A stretch of 64,000 nt of DNA from Planctomycetota bacterium (GCA_016350165.1 CP066225.1:2914001-2978000); one strand, 5' to 3'; shown: positions 1 through 9,352, numbered from the stretch's first letter. Numbers and translations: made by a program. The notes: generated by a model not told the origin, from the sequence alone.

Positions 1-2
1 TG

Positions 3-716
3 AAGGATCATGAGGCGATATTAGGTTGGTATATTGGTGATGAGCCTGAGTTAAAAGCAGGATTGGTTGAACGGTTTAAACAAGTTAATGCACTGATTAG
101 AGAGGTTGATCCGAAACATCCTACGATATTGGTGAATAATTCGACTGCGGGAATAGCGGATTATGCTGAATGCGCGGATATATTGATGCCTGATCCATAT
201 CCGTTTTTTTTGAAGAAAGGTAGTAATCGGTTTGGTATTGATGTTATGAAGCGGTTGTTGGAGGTTGCTATTTTGGAGCAGGGAAAAATGTTGGGTGAGA
301 GAAGTGTGTGGGTGACGCCTCAAGGGTTTAGTATGGCGGATTTTGGGAATTCGGATAATCGTGAGCCGAATGAAGTTGAGTTGCGAAATATGTTCTATCA
401 ATCGATTAGTTTAGGAGCAGCAGGCCAGATTTGGTGGGCATGGCGGTATGGGAAGAAGTACCCAGAAATGATGGGCGCGATGGCGAAGATTGGTGAGGAA
501 TATAAACAGATTAAGTGGGTTTTGGAGGATGAGGATGTTAAGTTCGAGAAGGTTTATGGTGAAGGATATGTTGGATGTAGGTTTATGAAGAGGGGAAGGG
601 CTGTGCTAGATGTATTGGTGAATTTGAAGGATGAAGTGAATGTGGTGCATGGAAGGCAGATGAGGGCGATGGGTGTGTGGGCTGTATTAGAAGGGCGCCA
701 ATTAAAGTCTAACTGA
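3..716 (+). CDS. C-terminal part of a TIM-barrel glycoside hydrolase-like protein (truncated by window edge)
   Basis: The reading frame is already open at the first base, so only the last 237 residues are present. The early stretch GWYIGDEPE resembles the acid/base-glutamate strand seen in clan GH-A (beta-galactosidase/GH2/GH42-like) barrels. The following helices, DPKHPTILVNN and the later QIWWAWRYG, fit strand ends lining a sugar-binding pocket. A short beta-rich tail (VLVNLKDEVNVV) follows the barrel. Role in hydrolysing a glycoside is an inference from the fold; the family and substrate cannot be fixed without the N-terminal half. Next gene is convergent, separated by a shared hairpin terminator. 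Confidence 0.6.
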   Translation, partial: KDHEAILGWYIGDEPELKAGLVERFKQVNALIREVDPKHPTILVNNSTAGIADYAECADILMPDPYPFFLKKGSNRFGIDVMKRLLEVAILEQGKMLGERSVWVTPQGFSMADFGNSDNREPNEVELRNMFYQSISLGAAGQIWWAWRYGKKYPEMMGAMAKIGEEYKQIKWVLEDEDVKFEKVYGEGYVGCRFMKRGRAVLDVLVNLKDEVNVVHGRQMRAMGVWAVLEGRQLKSN

Positions 717-742
717 TAATTAGGGCATGTGCATGAATGAAA

Positions 743-768
743 AACAACGCGCTGATAGGCGCGTTGTT
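743..768. terminator. Bidirectional hairpin terminator
   Basis: A perfect 10-bp stem (AACAACGCGC with GCGCGTTGTT) closes a 6-nt loop between two convergent genes. The minus strand has a T run directly after the stem, so it serves the gene at 808-1554 best; it may also stop the plus-strand glycosidase-like gene. Confidence 0.75.
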
Positions 769-807
769 TGCTATGGGCTTATTTTGAGTCAGTTTTAATG
801 AATATGC

Positions 808-1554
808 TTATTTTGTGGTTTTATGCTGGCGACGCAGGAGGAGGATTGGGAGTACTGAGAGGGCCATGAGTGCTGCTGCGGGGGTTGGTACAGCGATGTT
901 ACCGTTGAGGTAATCGTCGTAGCTTATGAGGCGTCCGTATGAATTGAATGCAGTTTCAGTGCCGAGATCACCGAGGACGATGCTGCTTGAGATGTTGTCT
1001 GCTGAGGTGCCGAAGCCGACAATTTGGAGGATGTATTCTTCGCCATCGATTGTGACGATGGATTCGTCGCTTATGCTTGTGTCGAATGGGATTGAGAATA
1101 CATCTGCGCCGTCTACAGCGTTGTTTTCATAGTTGGTAAAGAATGTGTAGCGAAGGTTTTCACCTGATGCGAGGTCGAGACGTACGACTGTACGTAATGT
1201 TTCGGGGGTTGTGCCGTCGGCTGTGTCTTCGCCGTTGAAATGTAGGAACTCACCAACTTGGAAAACTTCACCGACATCAACGCCGCTGAATGAAGTGTTT
1301 GAGCCAAAGCTTTGTAGTTCATCTACATTGTTTGATGCAGCAGAAGACGATTCACCGAGAGTTAACTCGCGGTAGTTGTTACGTGTGTAGGTTGAGCCTT
1401 GGTTACCATCGTAACTCGGGTTTGGGTCTAGCGATGATGTTCTGGCCTGACCTGATACTGAAGCTGCGTAGGTGGGTTGAGCTGATACAATCGAGAAGAG
1501 TGCAATAGATGAACAGGCAACTATAGCGCTGATCGTTAAACGATAACTCTTCAT
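808..1554 (-). CDS. Secreted protein with choice-of-anchor K-like domain and VPxP-CTERM sorting tail
   Basis: 248 residues. An N-terminal signal peptide (hydrophobic to about residue 29, ending AQPTYAA) is followed by a beta-rich domain. The segments VFQVGEFLHFNG, LRYTFFTNYEN and EEYILQIVGFG match the pattern I know for the choice-of-anchor K family. The C terminus has the tripartite surface-sorting layout: VPTPAA, a hydrophobic helix, then RRQHK. That tail resembles PEP-CTERM signals cut by exosortase-type enzymes, though with VPTP in place of PEP. ATG at 1554 has a GGAG Shine-Dalgarno 5 nt upstream, and a promoter-like pair lies at 1690-1717. Function unknown; surface or matrix location is inferred. 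Confidence 0.75.
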   Translation of the reverse strand: MKSYRLTISAIVACSSIALFSIVSAQPTYAASVSGQARTSSLDPNPSYDGNQGSTYTRNNYRELTLGESSSAASNNVDELQSFGSNTSFSGVDVGEVFQVGEFLHFNGEDTADGTTPETLRTVVRLDLASGENLRYTFFTNYENNAVDGADVFSIPFDTSISDESIVTIDGEEYILQIVGFGTSADNISSSIVLGDLGTETAFNSYGRLISYDDYLNGNIAVPTPAAALMALSVLPILLLRRQHKTTK

Positions 1555-1689
1555 TTCGTCTCCAATTCATATACAAGTCACATAAGCTAAGGTGCTAGCT
1601 TTATGTTGTGGTGTTGATTGCTAGATGCTGAGTCTAAGCGTAGTGTGATGCTGTTAGCTGCTGTTTGTCTTTACGTATCTGTGCGTGAA

Positions 1690-1717
1690 ATTCTAACGAC
1701 ATGTATATTCAAGTCAA
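1690..1717 (-). promoter_or_regulatory. Sigma-70-like promoter for the choice-of-anchor gene
   Basis: Read on the minus strand: TTGACT, 16-nt spacer, TAGAAT. It faces the gene starting at 1554 and would give a 5' leader of roughly 130 nt. Motif match only. Confidence 0.5.
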
Positions 1718-1758
1718 TATGATGTTTACGTGAATACTCTAGTATTGTAGTCGTTTAG

Positions 1759-3138
1759 TCATGAAATGCTGTTTTGGGTATAGTTTAATTGCAAGCAGTG
1801 GTAGATATGTTTCAGGGCGGTGTTGGCGTCTGTGATGAGAGTTGGGTCAGCTAGATCATCTGGTGCAAGAGAGTCACGATAATGGTCGTTAATGATATTG
1901 GTGAGTTGCTCATAAAGCTTGGGAGTTAAAAGAGCGTGTATGTGGACGTGTTTGAGTTGATCAGTGGTGATTGGAACACGGAGACGCAAGCAGGCAGGAC
2001 CACCACCGTTTTGCATAGATTGGCGAACATTGAGGTAATGGGCATCGGTGAGGATATTTTGCTCGAGTAGATGTTCAACGAGTGCGAATGCGTATTTATT
2101 TTGCTTTACCTCGAGTGGCGCGATGAGGATTTGGTCTTTTGGAGTTGGTGAGATGATTTGCGAATTGAAGAAGTATGATTCGACTGCATCTTTGAGGGGA
2201 AGGTGGTCGTTTGTGATTTTTCTGATGTGCAGCGATTGATTAGATAGTGCGCAGAAGTGTTCGGTGATGGTGTTGAGAATGTCGGGGTTGAGGTATGCGT
2301 TTTCGTGGTAGAGGAACAGGTTGCGGTTGCCGGTGGCGATAACATCGTTGTGAAAGACGCCTACTTCGACAGCACAAGGGTGTTGATGGATGAATAGACG
2401 TTGGTTGTGTTCGATTTGGTGTTGGTGTGCGAGGGAACGTGAAGCTTGGAAAGATTGACGGCCATCACCTTCGGGAACGTCTGGATGATGAGTGTCTGGA
2501 CTATCAGTGTCGGTTTGATTCGATTTGTTATACGTGAAGAGGTGAAGCCCAGGTGAAGAATAATCAGCACATAGGCGCGTGTGGTTGGCTGCACCTTCGT
2601 CAGAGAAGTTGCTGCTTGTAGGGAGTGGGGGGTGGTGATGAAATTGTTCTGAGTCAGGGAAAAGTTGTTTCAGAACATTAGCAGTGTGATGTGTTTCGAG
2701 AGAGCGATGCAGGTTTGATGTGAGGTTGGCGGGCGTGAAGTGGAGTTTGTTATCAGTTGCATCAGTTGATGGTGTGACGGTTGCTGCGTTGGCTGCCCAC
2801 ATTGATGAGGCTGAGTAAACAGATGCGAGCAGGTGAGGGGCTTGTTTGCATGCTGTTTTAATGATGTTTTGATTTGAACCATTGAAGCCGAGTGCGCGCA
2901 GGATATCTAAACGTGGACGTGGTTGTGGAGGGAAGATAAGAACGGGGATGCCTAACTGCGTGAGGAAGTGAGCTTTATCGAGGGCCTGAAGGGCTGCGGT
3001 TTTGGGTTTTGAGGTGAGGTTTTTGTTGTGTTGTGAGGCAAGGTTGCCGGGGGAGAGACCGGCGTAGTTATGGGTTGGGCCGACGAGGCCTTCGAGTGAT
3101 AGCTCGACGGTGTGTGTGGTGTGTTCAGGCATAGGCAT
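1759..3138 (-). CDS. astB: N-succinylarginine dihydrolase (AstB)
   Basis: 459 residues, close to the usual 440-450. AstB hydrolyses N2-succinylarginine to succinylornithine, CO2 and ammonia, the second step of the arginine succinyltransferase pathway in the cytoplasm. Diagnostic stretches are GLVGPTHNYAGLSPGN near the N terminus, SMWAANAATV, FSDEGAANHTRL (carrying the catalytic-type Glu, near residue 180) and NGGGPACLRLRVP (catalytic-type Cys, about residue 383). The start lies 11 nt after the astA stop, so the two are probably co-transcribed. The protein is unusually rich in His, Asn, Thr and Gln, matching the CA-rich coding strand in this block. Identification is secure. Confidence 0.95.
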   Translation of the reverse strand: MPMPEHTTHTVELSLEGLVGPTHNYAGLSPGNLASQHNKNLTSKPKTAALQALDKAHFLTQLGIPVLIFPPQPRPRLDILRALGFNGSNQNIIKTACKQAPHLLASVYSASSMWAANAATVTPSTDATDNKLHFTPANLTSNLHRSLETHHTANVLKQLFPDSEQFHHHPPLPTSSNFSDEGAANHTRLCADYSSPGLHLFTYNKSNQTDTDSPDTHHPDVPEGDGRQSFQASRSLAHQHQIEHNQRLFIHQHPCAVEVGVFHNDVIATGNRNLFLYHENAYLNPDILNTITEHFCALSNQSLHIRKITNDHLPLKDAVESYFFNSQIISPTPKDQILIAPLEVKQNKYAFALVEHLLEQNILTDAHYLNVRQSMQNGGGPACLRLRVPITTDQLKHVHIHALLTPKLYEQLTNIINDHYRDSLAPDDLADPTLITDANTALKHIYHCLQLNYTQNSIS

Positions 3139-3149
3139 GATCTAGTGAA

Positions 3150-4241
3150 TTAGAAGATCTTGTCCGGCTCAATATCTAATGATGAGTTAGATGGTGAGGG
3201 GTAGAGCGGAGCGACACGGATGGTGTCGTCGATTTGAACCTGTAATGCTTCAGCGGTTTGCGGTGAGATGCGTATACCACGTTTACCTTTGACGATCTGG
3301 CCGTAGCCGAGAGCGCAGCGGAAGTGTGGTTTGTACTTGGCCATGATGAGCATCATGTCTTTACGCGGTTTGTGCGGATCATCAAGCTTGCGGCCAATGA
3401 GTTCAGCTTCTTCAATCTCTGCAATTTCCTTGATGTGGTAGTGTTTTGATTCTCTAACCGTGCGGATTTCATCACGATGTGCTTGCATGGTTGCGCCGCC
3501 ATCGAAGATGTCTACGAGGTTATTGAAGCGGAAACCCTCTGAAACAAGGATTTTTTGTGCAGGTTTAGCGTCAGGGTGCACACGGCCGATGACATCACGT
3601 GCTTCTTTAGGTAGTAGCGGGATGTAGATCGGATAGATTGGCATGAGGTCAGCGATGAAGCGTTTATCAATCGCAGATTGGCGATCAGCATCATCAAAGT
3701 CGAGTTTAAAGAAGTGGCGACCGATGGCTTCCCAAAAGACGGACTCACCATTGCCGTCAGAGAGGCCACGCATTTCAGCCAAGATGTTGTTGTTGTATTG
3801 GTGTGGGAACTCAGCAACGTGCAGGAAGCGGCAAAGTGAGAGTAAACGACCAAGACCTTGTTGAGCATGTCGGTACTCAGGAAGCAGCATGAGGGTGCCG
3901 ACTTCGGTGGGGCCTTTGAATTGGTGGTTCAGGTGAAGCGTACGAACAGCGTTTTTAATGCCAAGGGTTTTGGAGTGGCGGTGAGCTGTTTCGATGCGGA
4001 AAGAATAGAAAGGCGATTTCGCTTTGCCTGCAGATTTTTTGACACCAGTGGTGCCGATCACACGTTTGCTAGAGAGTTCCTCGAGAACGAATAGAGGAGC
4101 CTGCTCGGATATGGATCGCTTGATACGGTCCATGATGTATGACTTCTTAGGCAGTAGTGAGGTAAAGCCGTAACCAGCGTCTGAGGCGAGAGCCATCATC
4201 TGGTCGAAATCGTCGTCGGTAATTGGGCGGATCACAAACAT
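3150..4241 (-). CDS. astA: Arginine N-succinyltransferase (AstA)
   Basis: 363 residues from the ATG at 4241, near the roughly 340 usual for the family. AstA transfers succinyl from succinyl-CoA to arginine, the entry step of the pathway. The protein opens with FVIRPITDDDFDQMMALA, then has the family stretches GYGFTSLLP, GTLMLLPEYRH and the long C-terminal IDTMQAHRDEIRTV-like region (here GATMQAHRDEIRTVRES). The frame stays open to a GTG at 4340, but the extra 33 residues are unlike the family, so I prefer 4241. No Shine-Dalgarno is visible; a weak TACTAT lies 7 nt before the ATG, so the mRNA may be leaderless. It is followed closely by astB. Confidence 0.92.
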   Translation of the reverse strand: MFVIRPITDDDFDQMMALASDAGYGFTSLLPKKSYIMDRIKRSISEQAPLFVLEELSSKRVIGTTGVKKSAGKAKSPFYSFRIETAHRHSKTLGIKNAVRTLHLNHQFKGPTEVGTLMLLPEYRHAQQGLGRLLSLCRFLHVAEFPHQYNNNILAEMRGLSDGNGESVFWEAIGRHFFKLDFDDADRQSAIDKRFIADLMPIYPIYIPLLPKEARDVIGRVHPDAKPAQKILVSEGFRFNNLVDIFDGGATMQAHRDEIRTVRESKHYHIKEIAEIEEAELIGRKLDDPHKPRKDMMLIMAKYKPHFRCALGYGQIVKGKRGIRISPQTAEALQVQIDDTIRVAPLYPSPSNSSLDIEPDKIF

Positions 4242-4397
4242 GTAAGAAATAGTATCGGTTTTAAGTGCCCTGAGAAGTGATAAAGAAGGGCATTGAAGAG
4301 GCGCGAAAGGCGATTCTGGGTTTAAATCCAATAGGTTCACATAGCTAAGGGAAAATACTTAGAGGTTCAAAAAACGATGTGGATAAGGGGTTGAAAA

Positions 4398-4423
4398 AAA
4401 GACGCCCTTGAAAGAGCGTCTTT
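4398..4423 (-). terminator. Intrinsic terminator after the class III aminotransferase gene
   Basis: Stem AAAGACGC / GCGTCTTT with a T tract on the minus strand. It sits between the aminotransferase stop (4471) and astA start, which suggests that astAB has its own promoter rather than being read only from upstream. Confidence 0.7.
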
Positions 4424-4470
4424 GTGCGTTTTTGTGCTGAATTTTAGTAGTTTTGTGATCTAACCATAAG

Positions 4471-5883
4471 TTAGTCGATGCGAGTGATAGCTTTTTCGAT
4501 CATCTCAGCAGCGAGTTCAATATGGGACTCATCAATCGCTGGGATTGGTGGGAGCATTCTTAGACGAAAGACGGGGTTGCCGCCTGCGATGAAACAGAGG
4601 AAGCCGTCATCGTAGAGGTCCATCATCAGCTTCTTGACCTTCTCAAGCGAGCCGTCGAAAGGTGTGAAAGCGATCATGCCACCGAGGCCGTAAGGGCCGG
4701 AGATTTTGCCCGGATGCTTTTCAGCAATGGCTTGAAGCTTTTCACGCATGAGGTTTGAGAGTTTCATGATTTTGCCGTTGTCGCCGAAGAGGTTGCCGTT
4801 GAGGAACTCATCAGCGATGCGGATACCTGCACGGATCTGAGTACCAGATGAGGTGAAGGTCTGTGAGATCAGGCCTGGCTTTGGTTTGTACTCTTCGGTG
4901 AAGAAAGTCGCGCAAACTTGTGAGAGCTTGCCGATGTTGACCAGATCGATGTATTCATCAAGTTTGTAGTGCTGGAAAGCAAACGGCATGGTTGTACGGC
5001 CGAAGCTTTGAATCTCATCGGCCATGACCGCGATGTTATTTTCCTTACAGATGCTCATGAGCTGCACGAAGAAATCACGTGACGCGAGGTTGTAACCACC
5101 TTCGCCTTGAATGATTTCAAACTTCATCAATGCGTATCGATCAGGGTAACGCTTGATTAGACGCTTAAGTGCATCGACAGCTTTCTTGGTTGAACCTTCT
5201 GGATCAGCTTCATCAAAGTAAGGCACGTAATCGACATTGAGTGCGGTTGGGATACCAACACGGTAGGCTGCTTTGTCGGTGACGGAAGCCATTGCGATAG
5301 TTCTGCCGCAGAAATTGTGCTCAAAAGCGATGATTCTGTCTGCAGGATGATTGTGCTGTAATGCGAGTTTGAAAGCGTTGTCGTTAGCCATTGAACCGGA
5401 TGAAGTGAGGAAGCAGTGCTGAAGTTTTGATTCAGGATTAATCTTCGCAAGCTGAATCATCAGATCAAGCAATGTGCGTGTATCGAGATTCTGCTGAAGG
5501 TTGCCTTGCATGATGGTGTCTTGCAGTGCTGCATCAACAGAAGTATCGAGTAGGTCAGGATGGTTATGGCCATAGAAGTGAACGCCGATGCCTGTAATGA
5601 AGTCGAGCTTCACTGAGCCGTCACCGAGTTCGACGAATGGGCCGCTGCCAAGACCTGAGCCAAGGTATGGGAAGAACAAGCCGCCGCCGCGTAGTGCAGC
5701 AGTGTGCTCGAGTGCTTGTTGGTAAGGGACTTTGAGTTCTTCGATAGCCGGGCGTACTTGATTCAGAGGCTCCATATGCTCAAGCATTGCTTCACGGAGA
5801 AGTGCTTTAGCCTGAGTGATACGTGGGTCAAGCATGAGCTTGTTGGCGGCTGTTGAAGCAGGTTTATTTGCTGTATCTGTCAT
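4471..5883 (-). CDS. Class III PLP aminotransferase, probable succinylornithine transaminase of the AST pathway
   Basis: 470 residues. PLP-dependent class III features are present: SSGSMANDNAFKLA, DEIQSFGRT and a lysine at about residue 319 in NIGKLSQVC, which fits the Schiff-base position. LTSSGS and GEGGYN also agree with the family. Lying between an M20 hydrolase and astA/astB, it most plausibly acts as AstC, moving the amino group of succinylornithine to 2-oxoglutarate. Acetylornithine or ornithine as substrate cannot be excluded from sequence. It has a private terminator at 4398-4423. The family call is secure; the substrate is inferred from context. Confidence 0.85.
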   Translation of the reverse strand: MTDTANKPASTAANKLMLDPRITQAKALLREAMLEHMEPLNQVRPAIEELKVPYQQALEHTAALRGGGLFFPYLGSGLGSGPFVELGDGSVKLDFITGIGVHFYGHNHPDLLDTSVDAALQDTIMQGNLQQNLDTRTLLDLMIQLAKINPESKLQHCFLTSSGSMANDNAFKLALQHNHPADRIIAFEHNFCGRTIAMASVTDKAAYRVGIPTALNVDYVPYFDEADPEGSTKKAVDALKRLIKRYPDRYALMKFEIIQGEGGYNLASRDFFVQLMSICKENNIAVMADEIQSFGRTTMPFAFQHYKLDEYIDLVNIGKLSQVCATFFTEEYKPKPGLISQTFTSSGTQIRAGIRIADEFLNGNLFGDNGKIMKLSNLMREKLQAIAEKHPGKISGPYGLGGMIAFTPFDGSLEKVKKLMMDLYDDGFLCFIAGGNPVFRLRMLPPIPAIDESHIELAAEMIEKAITRID

Positions 5884-5991
5884 GGTAAATACCTCTAATC
5901 AATGAATAGTGGTTACAGGCGTTGTTAAGATTGCCAGTTTCATAGCGGAAGCTGGAAATGTTTCAGTTTTCGACGTGAGATATGTTCACGT

Positions 5992-7218
5992 TCAGTGGCC
6001 GGGGATTGGGAGTTGGCCAGAGGCGTAAGCGGAGAGCAAGGCGGCAGTGATTTTCGTGCGTTGAGGCAAAGAATCAACCAGCACGAACTCATTAGGATTG
6101 TGCATGTAGTTGCCGCGTGGTCCAAGTGTGTCAATGACAGGCGTGCCGACCGAGGCAATCTTATTGCCATCGCAGACGCCGCCCGAAGGTTGGTATTGTA
6201 TGTCCATGCCGAGGTCTTTGCTCAAAAGCTGAATATGCTCCATCAATTGAGACAGGGCAGGGGTCAGAACCTTCGGCGGATTATAGAACGAACCATGAAG
6301 CTGGGCACCATACCCTTCAGTTTGGTCCAGTTCTTCAGTCAAAGCTTTAAGCTGTTGATAAATAGATACTTGAGCATCAGCATCGAACAAGCGGATATTA
6401 AATTTTAATACTGCTTTGTCAGGGACGACGTTGACCGGCCCACCGCCATGGATGTAGCCAATGTTGCAGGTCGTGCCCGAATCAGCGTTCGTGATTTTGT
6501 TGAGTTCTTGTGTAAGACTCGCCACTGCATTGAGAGCGTTCTTCCCTTTGAAGAAGTCACGACCCGCATGAGCAGCTTGACCCTGCACGGTGATTGCAAA
6601 ATTACCCGAGCCTTTTCGAGTCGAGACGATGTCGCCATTAGGCATCGCTGGTTCGTAAACCAACGCCAAATGCACATCCTTCGCATGCTCTTTAATCATA
6701 TTCACCGATGAAGGCGAGCCGATCTCTTCATCTGTATTAAAGATGATCGTGTACCCAAGTTCCGATGCATGTGGCGATTGCTCAAATGCCTGCAATGCTG
6801 TGAGCATTGTGATGATCCCACCCTTCGCATCCAAAACGCCCGGCCCATTCAACGTATTATCATCAATCCAATTCAAAGATTGGAACGGATGATCGATTGG
6901 ATAAACCGTATCCATATGAATCATCAGCAAAACTTGAATCGGTGCATTCGGCCGCTTCGTGAACTTTAACGCAGGTGCAATCGGATTCTCAATCACATTG
7001 CCCAAATCATCAACATTCGGGGCAGCAGGCATCTCGATCGTTTCAGTTAAATCTGGATTTAATACTGCTGCAAATTCAGTGACCAACTTCGCAACGTCAC
7101 AAATACCCTTCGTATTCAGGGTATGTGAGTTGATCTCAGCAAGTGCACATACATGTTTGATCATCTCGGATTGCTGCGCATCAATCCATGCAGTCATATC
7201 TGAACTTAGCGTTTGCAT
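5992..7218 (-). CDS. M20 family metallohydrolase, candidate succinylglutamate desuccinylase substitute
   Basis: 408 residues. The M20 (ArgE/DapE/carboxypeptidase G2) metal ligands can be followed in order: HMDTVYP, GPGVLDAKGG, NTDEEIGS, the VYEP region, and a late His in GNYMHNPNEF. The dimerisation domain sits in the middle (VQGQAAHAGRDFFKGKNAL). This superfamily cleaves N-acyl or peptide bonds with two zinc ions. The usual last AST enzyme, AstE, belongs to a different fold and is absent here, so this protein could hydrolyse N-succinylglutamate; that is inference. It begins the minus-strand cluster, 108 nt ahead of the aminotransferase. Base composition shifts from CA-rich to GT-rich inside this gene. 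Confidence 0.82.
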   Translation of the reverse strand: MQTLSSDMTAWIDAQQSEMIKHVCALAEINSHTLNTKGICDVAKLVTEFAAVLNPDLTETIEMPAAPNVDDLGNVIENPIAPALKFTKRPNAPIQVLLMIHMDTVYPIDHPFQSLNWIDDNTLNGPGVLDAKGGIITMLTALQAFEQSPHASELGYTIIFNTDEEIGSPSSVNMIKEHAKDVHLALVYEPAMPNGDIVSTRKGSGNFAITVQGQAAHAGRDFFKGKNALNAVASLTQELNKITNADSGTTCNIGYIHGGGPVNVVPDKAVLKFNIRLFDADAQVSIYQQLKALTEELDQTEGYGAQLHGSFYNPPKVLTPALSQLMEHIQLLSKDLGMDIQYQPSGGVCDGNKIASVGTPVIDTLGPRGNYMHNPNEFVLVDSLPQRTKITAALLSAYASGQLPIPGH

Positions 7219-7323
7219 CCGATGATTATAAGAAGCCTGAACTTAAGGTCTAGGGATTTTGGCATAAGACATGAATAAGATTTTGGTCACGACTGTTACA
7301 AACCGTTATGCGAAATTAACAAA

Positions 7324-8805
7324 TCAGTACGCACCGCGCCCTAATAAAACAGTCGAAAAGGTCTTTATTAATAGATGTAAATCCAACCACACCGACCAAT
7401 TCTGTACGTAATAAACATCAAGCTGCACGCGTTCCGGATGTGTTAACGTGTTACGTCCATGCGTTTGCCACATCCCCGTGATGCCTGGCCTCACTTGTTT
7501 ATAAATCACAAAATTCTGCTGATAGTGTTTGATGTCTTTTGTGAAAATAGGTCGAGGCCCAACAAGAGCCATGTCTCCGAAGATCACGTTATATAGTTGT
7601 GGCAATTCATCCAAAGACGATTTTCGTAACAGCTTCCCAACGCGTGTAATCCTTGGATCATTCTTGAGCTTATGTGTTCGCATCCACTCCATGCGCTGCG
7701 CAGGATTCTCTTCAAGATACGAATCAAGTAACGCATCAGCGTTCGTACGCATCGTTCTGAATTTGATCATGTTGAACAACTTGCCGTTCTTACCCACGCG
7801 CGGTTGAAGATAAAACACCGGGCCGCGCGAATCTAATTTGATCAAAACACATATCAACGTGAACAGCGGAATCACAATCGGACACATCGCCAAAATTAAA
7901 AACGTCTCAAGCGCGTACTTGATCATTCGTTTGTAACGGTTCAGCAGATGATGTTGTATCTTTAATGATAGCTGCCCATCAATGTCCGTCGTCCTGATCC
8001 AAAGTGATGGATAGCTGCCAAGGGCTGGAAGTACAAGCGTCGCGCGAAAATGATTAGCAGTTTTCTTCAGCAGCAACTCTGCTTCATCCGCATCAAAATC
8101 AGTTGTCGCAATAATCGCATACGCTGAGTGAGTAAACCCCTCATTTGGGGCAATGGTGTTCAGATCATCAATAATCGGAATGCCTTGTATTTTTGATCGC
8201 GCTGAAAACGAGTAAGGTGATCTTACAATCGCAATCGGCTTGATCCCCAACTCAGGTCGCTGCAACAATGAACGTAAGATCGCTCTTGATGAGCTGCCTG
8301 ATCCAATAATGATCGCATTGTGTCCCCACCAAGGCTTCGTCGAAAAAAGCGTTCGCACCATCGACCGTCCAATCGGCACCAGCACGATCGCCAATGCCCA
8401 CGACCCAATCAGCACCGCCCTCGAATAAGATGGCCCTTCCTTTAATAAGTAAGTCAACGTCGCCAATGACAATGCGAACAGTGTAATGATCATCGTCATC
8501 GTTCTTAGTTCACGTGCCGGCGTCAGCGGAATATTCGGATACAAATGCGCACAAGCAAAGCACGGTATACAAACCAATATCACAGGCAGTAGTGGCAGGT
8601 AATCAATCCAATACACTCCTCCCTCAAACTGTACCCTCACCAATAACGCAATTACCGCAGCACTCAACAGCATCACCGCATCGACACTAATCAGTATCGT
8701 GCTTGTCAGTTTTGGTTTCGTGATCGGCGACAGCGTCACGGACTCTGCTGTCGGCTCGACATTCGAGGTCGTCAGCGACAACACAGAGTTAGGATTCGTT
8801 GACAT
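7324..8805 (-). CDS. Undecaprenyl-phosphate sugar phosphotransferase (WbaP/exopolysaccharide initiating transferase)
   Basis: 493 residues. An N-terminal block of four to five membrane helices (to about residue 150) is followed by a nucleotide-binding-like domain (AIIIGSGSSSRAILR) and one further helix. The C-terminal bacterial sugar transferase domain has FRTMRTNADALL, DPRITRVGKLLRKSSLDELPQL and MALVGPRP. Such proteins load the first sugar-1-phosphate onto undecaprenyl phosphate at the inner face of the membrane to start exopolysaccharide or O-antigen repeat synthesis. Exosortase/PEP-CTERM systems commonly occur with exopolysaccharide loci, but no other EPS genes are adjacent here. The domain call is secure. 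Confidence 0.92.
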   Translation of the reverse strand: MSTNPNSVLSLTTSNVEPTAESVTLSPITKPKLTSTILISVDAVMLLSAAVIALLVRVQFEGGVYWIDYLPLLPVILVCIPCFACAHLYPNIPLTPARELRTMTMIITLFALSLATLTYLLKEGPSYSRAVLIGSWALAIVLVPIGRSMVRTLFSTKPWWGHNAIIIGSGSSSRAILRSLLQRPELGIKPIAIVRSPYSFSARSKIQGIPIIDDLNTIAPNEGFTHSAYAIIATTDFDADEAELLLKKTANHFRATLVLPALGSYPSLWIRTTDIDGQLSLKIQHHLLNRYKRMIKYALETFLILAMCPIVIPLFTLICVLIKLDSRGPVFYLQPRVGKNGKLFNMIKFRTMRTNADALLDSYLEENPAQRMEWMRTHKLKNDPRITRVGKLLRKSSLDELPQLYNVIFGDMALVGPRPIFTKDIKHYQQNFVIYKQVRPGITGMWQTHGRNTLTHPERVQLDVYYVQNWSVWLDLHLLIKTFSTVLLGRGAY

Positions 8806-9249
8806 GCCAGCAGCTCCGTCTGTTACCCATTTCCCTTAGCCACTCTTATTCCGCAAACAGGGCGGACATTTGGCCTCTCAATACCCACTCAGACCTCTTG
8901 CACCTCAATCAAAAAACAGCACGACAACACCCGCTAACGCAAAATCCTCACGCAGCAAAACCTAAAGCATCAAGTGCAGCTCATTCTTCTCTTCAGGTGC
9001 ATCCCTTCCCTCTGATCGCCCAGTCTCCTTATGGGATCGATTTCAGTCTGATTCGTTCCAAGGTGCGCAATATCGTCTGCACCCATCATAAACCGCCTGC
9101 TTAACGTGTAACATAACTGTTTACATGCAACATACTTAGTGAAATTGCTGTTAACAGTACGGAATCACACCTATTTGTAGAAATGTTCCACCCATACCTG
9201 CCCGCCTGATACAGATCTTGTATCACCACTCAGTCTGCGCATTAAAAAA
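8806..9249. other. Intergenic spacer, no gene seen
   Basis: CA-rich leader region of the sugar transferase gene. A 101-residue plus-strand frame here lacks any recognisable signal and looks like a product of base composition. A 10-bp palindrome CTGTTAACAG lies near 9148-9157; its meaning is unknown. Confidence 0.5.
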
Positions 9250-9273
9250 AACGCCACTCGTTTGAGCAGCGTT
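9250..9273 (-). terminator. Terminator downstream of tRNA-Met
   Basis: On the minus strand, a hairpin AACGC...GCGTT with an inner CTC/GAG helix is followed by a run of eight T, 7 nt after the tRNA 3' end. Confidence 0.75.
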
Positions 9274-9279
9274 CTTGAA

Positions 9280-9352
9280 TGGCGACGACAGGACTTGAAC
9301 CTGTGACCTAGGGCTTATGAATCCCCCGCTCTACCGACTGAGCTACGTCGCC
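9280..9352 (-). tRNA. tRNA-Met (anticodon CAU), elongator type
   Basis: A full cloverleaf reads on the minus strand: acceptor GGCGACG pairing with CGTCGCC, D arm GCTCAGTCGGTAGAGC, anticodon loop TTCATAA and T arm ACAGGTTCAAGTCCTGT, with A as discriminator. CCA is not encoded. The anticodon is CAT. Acceptor and D-arm similarity to E. coli elongator tRNA-Met favours that type over tRNA-Ile2 or the initiator. The last pair of the anticodon stem (A31/G39) is mismatched. Confidence 0.95.
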
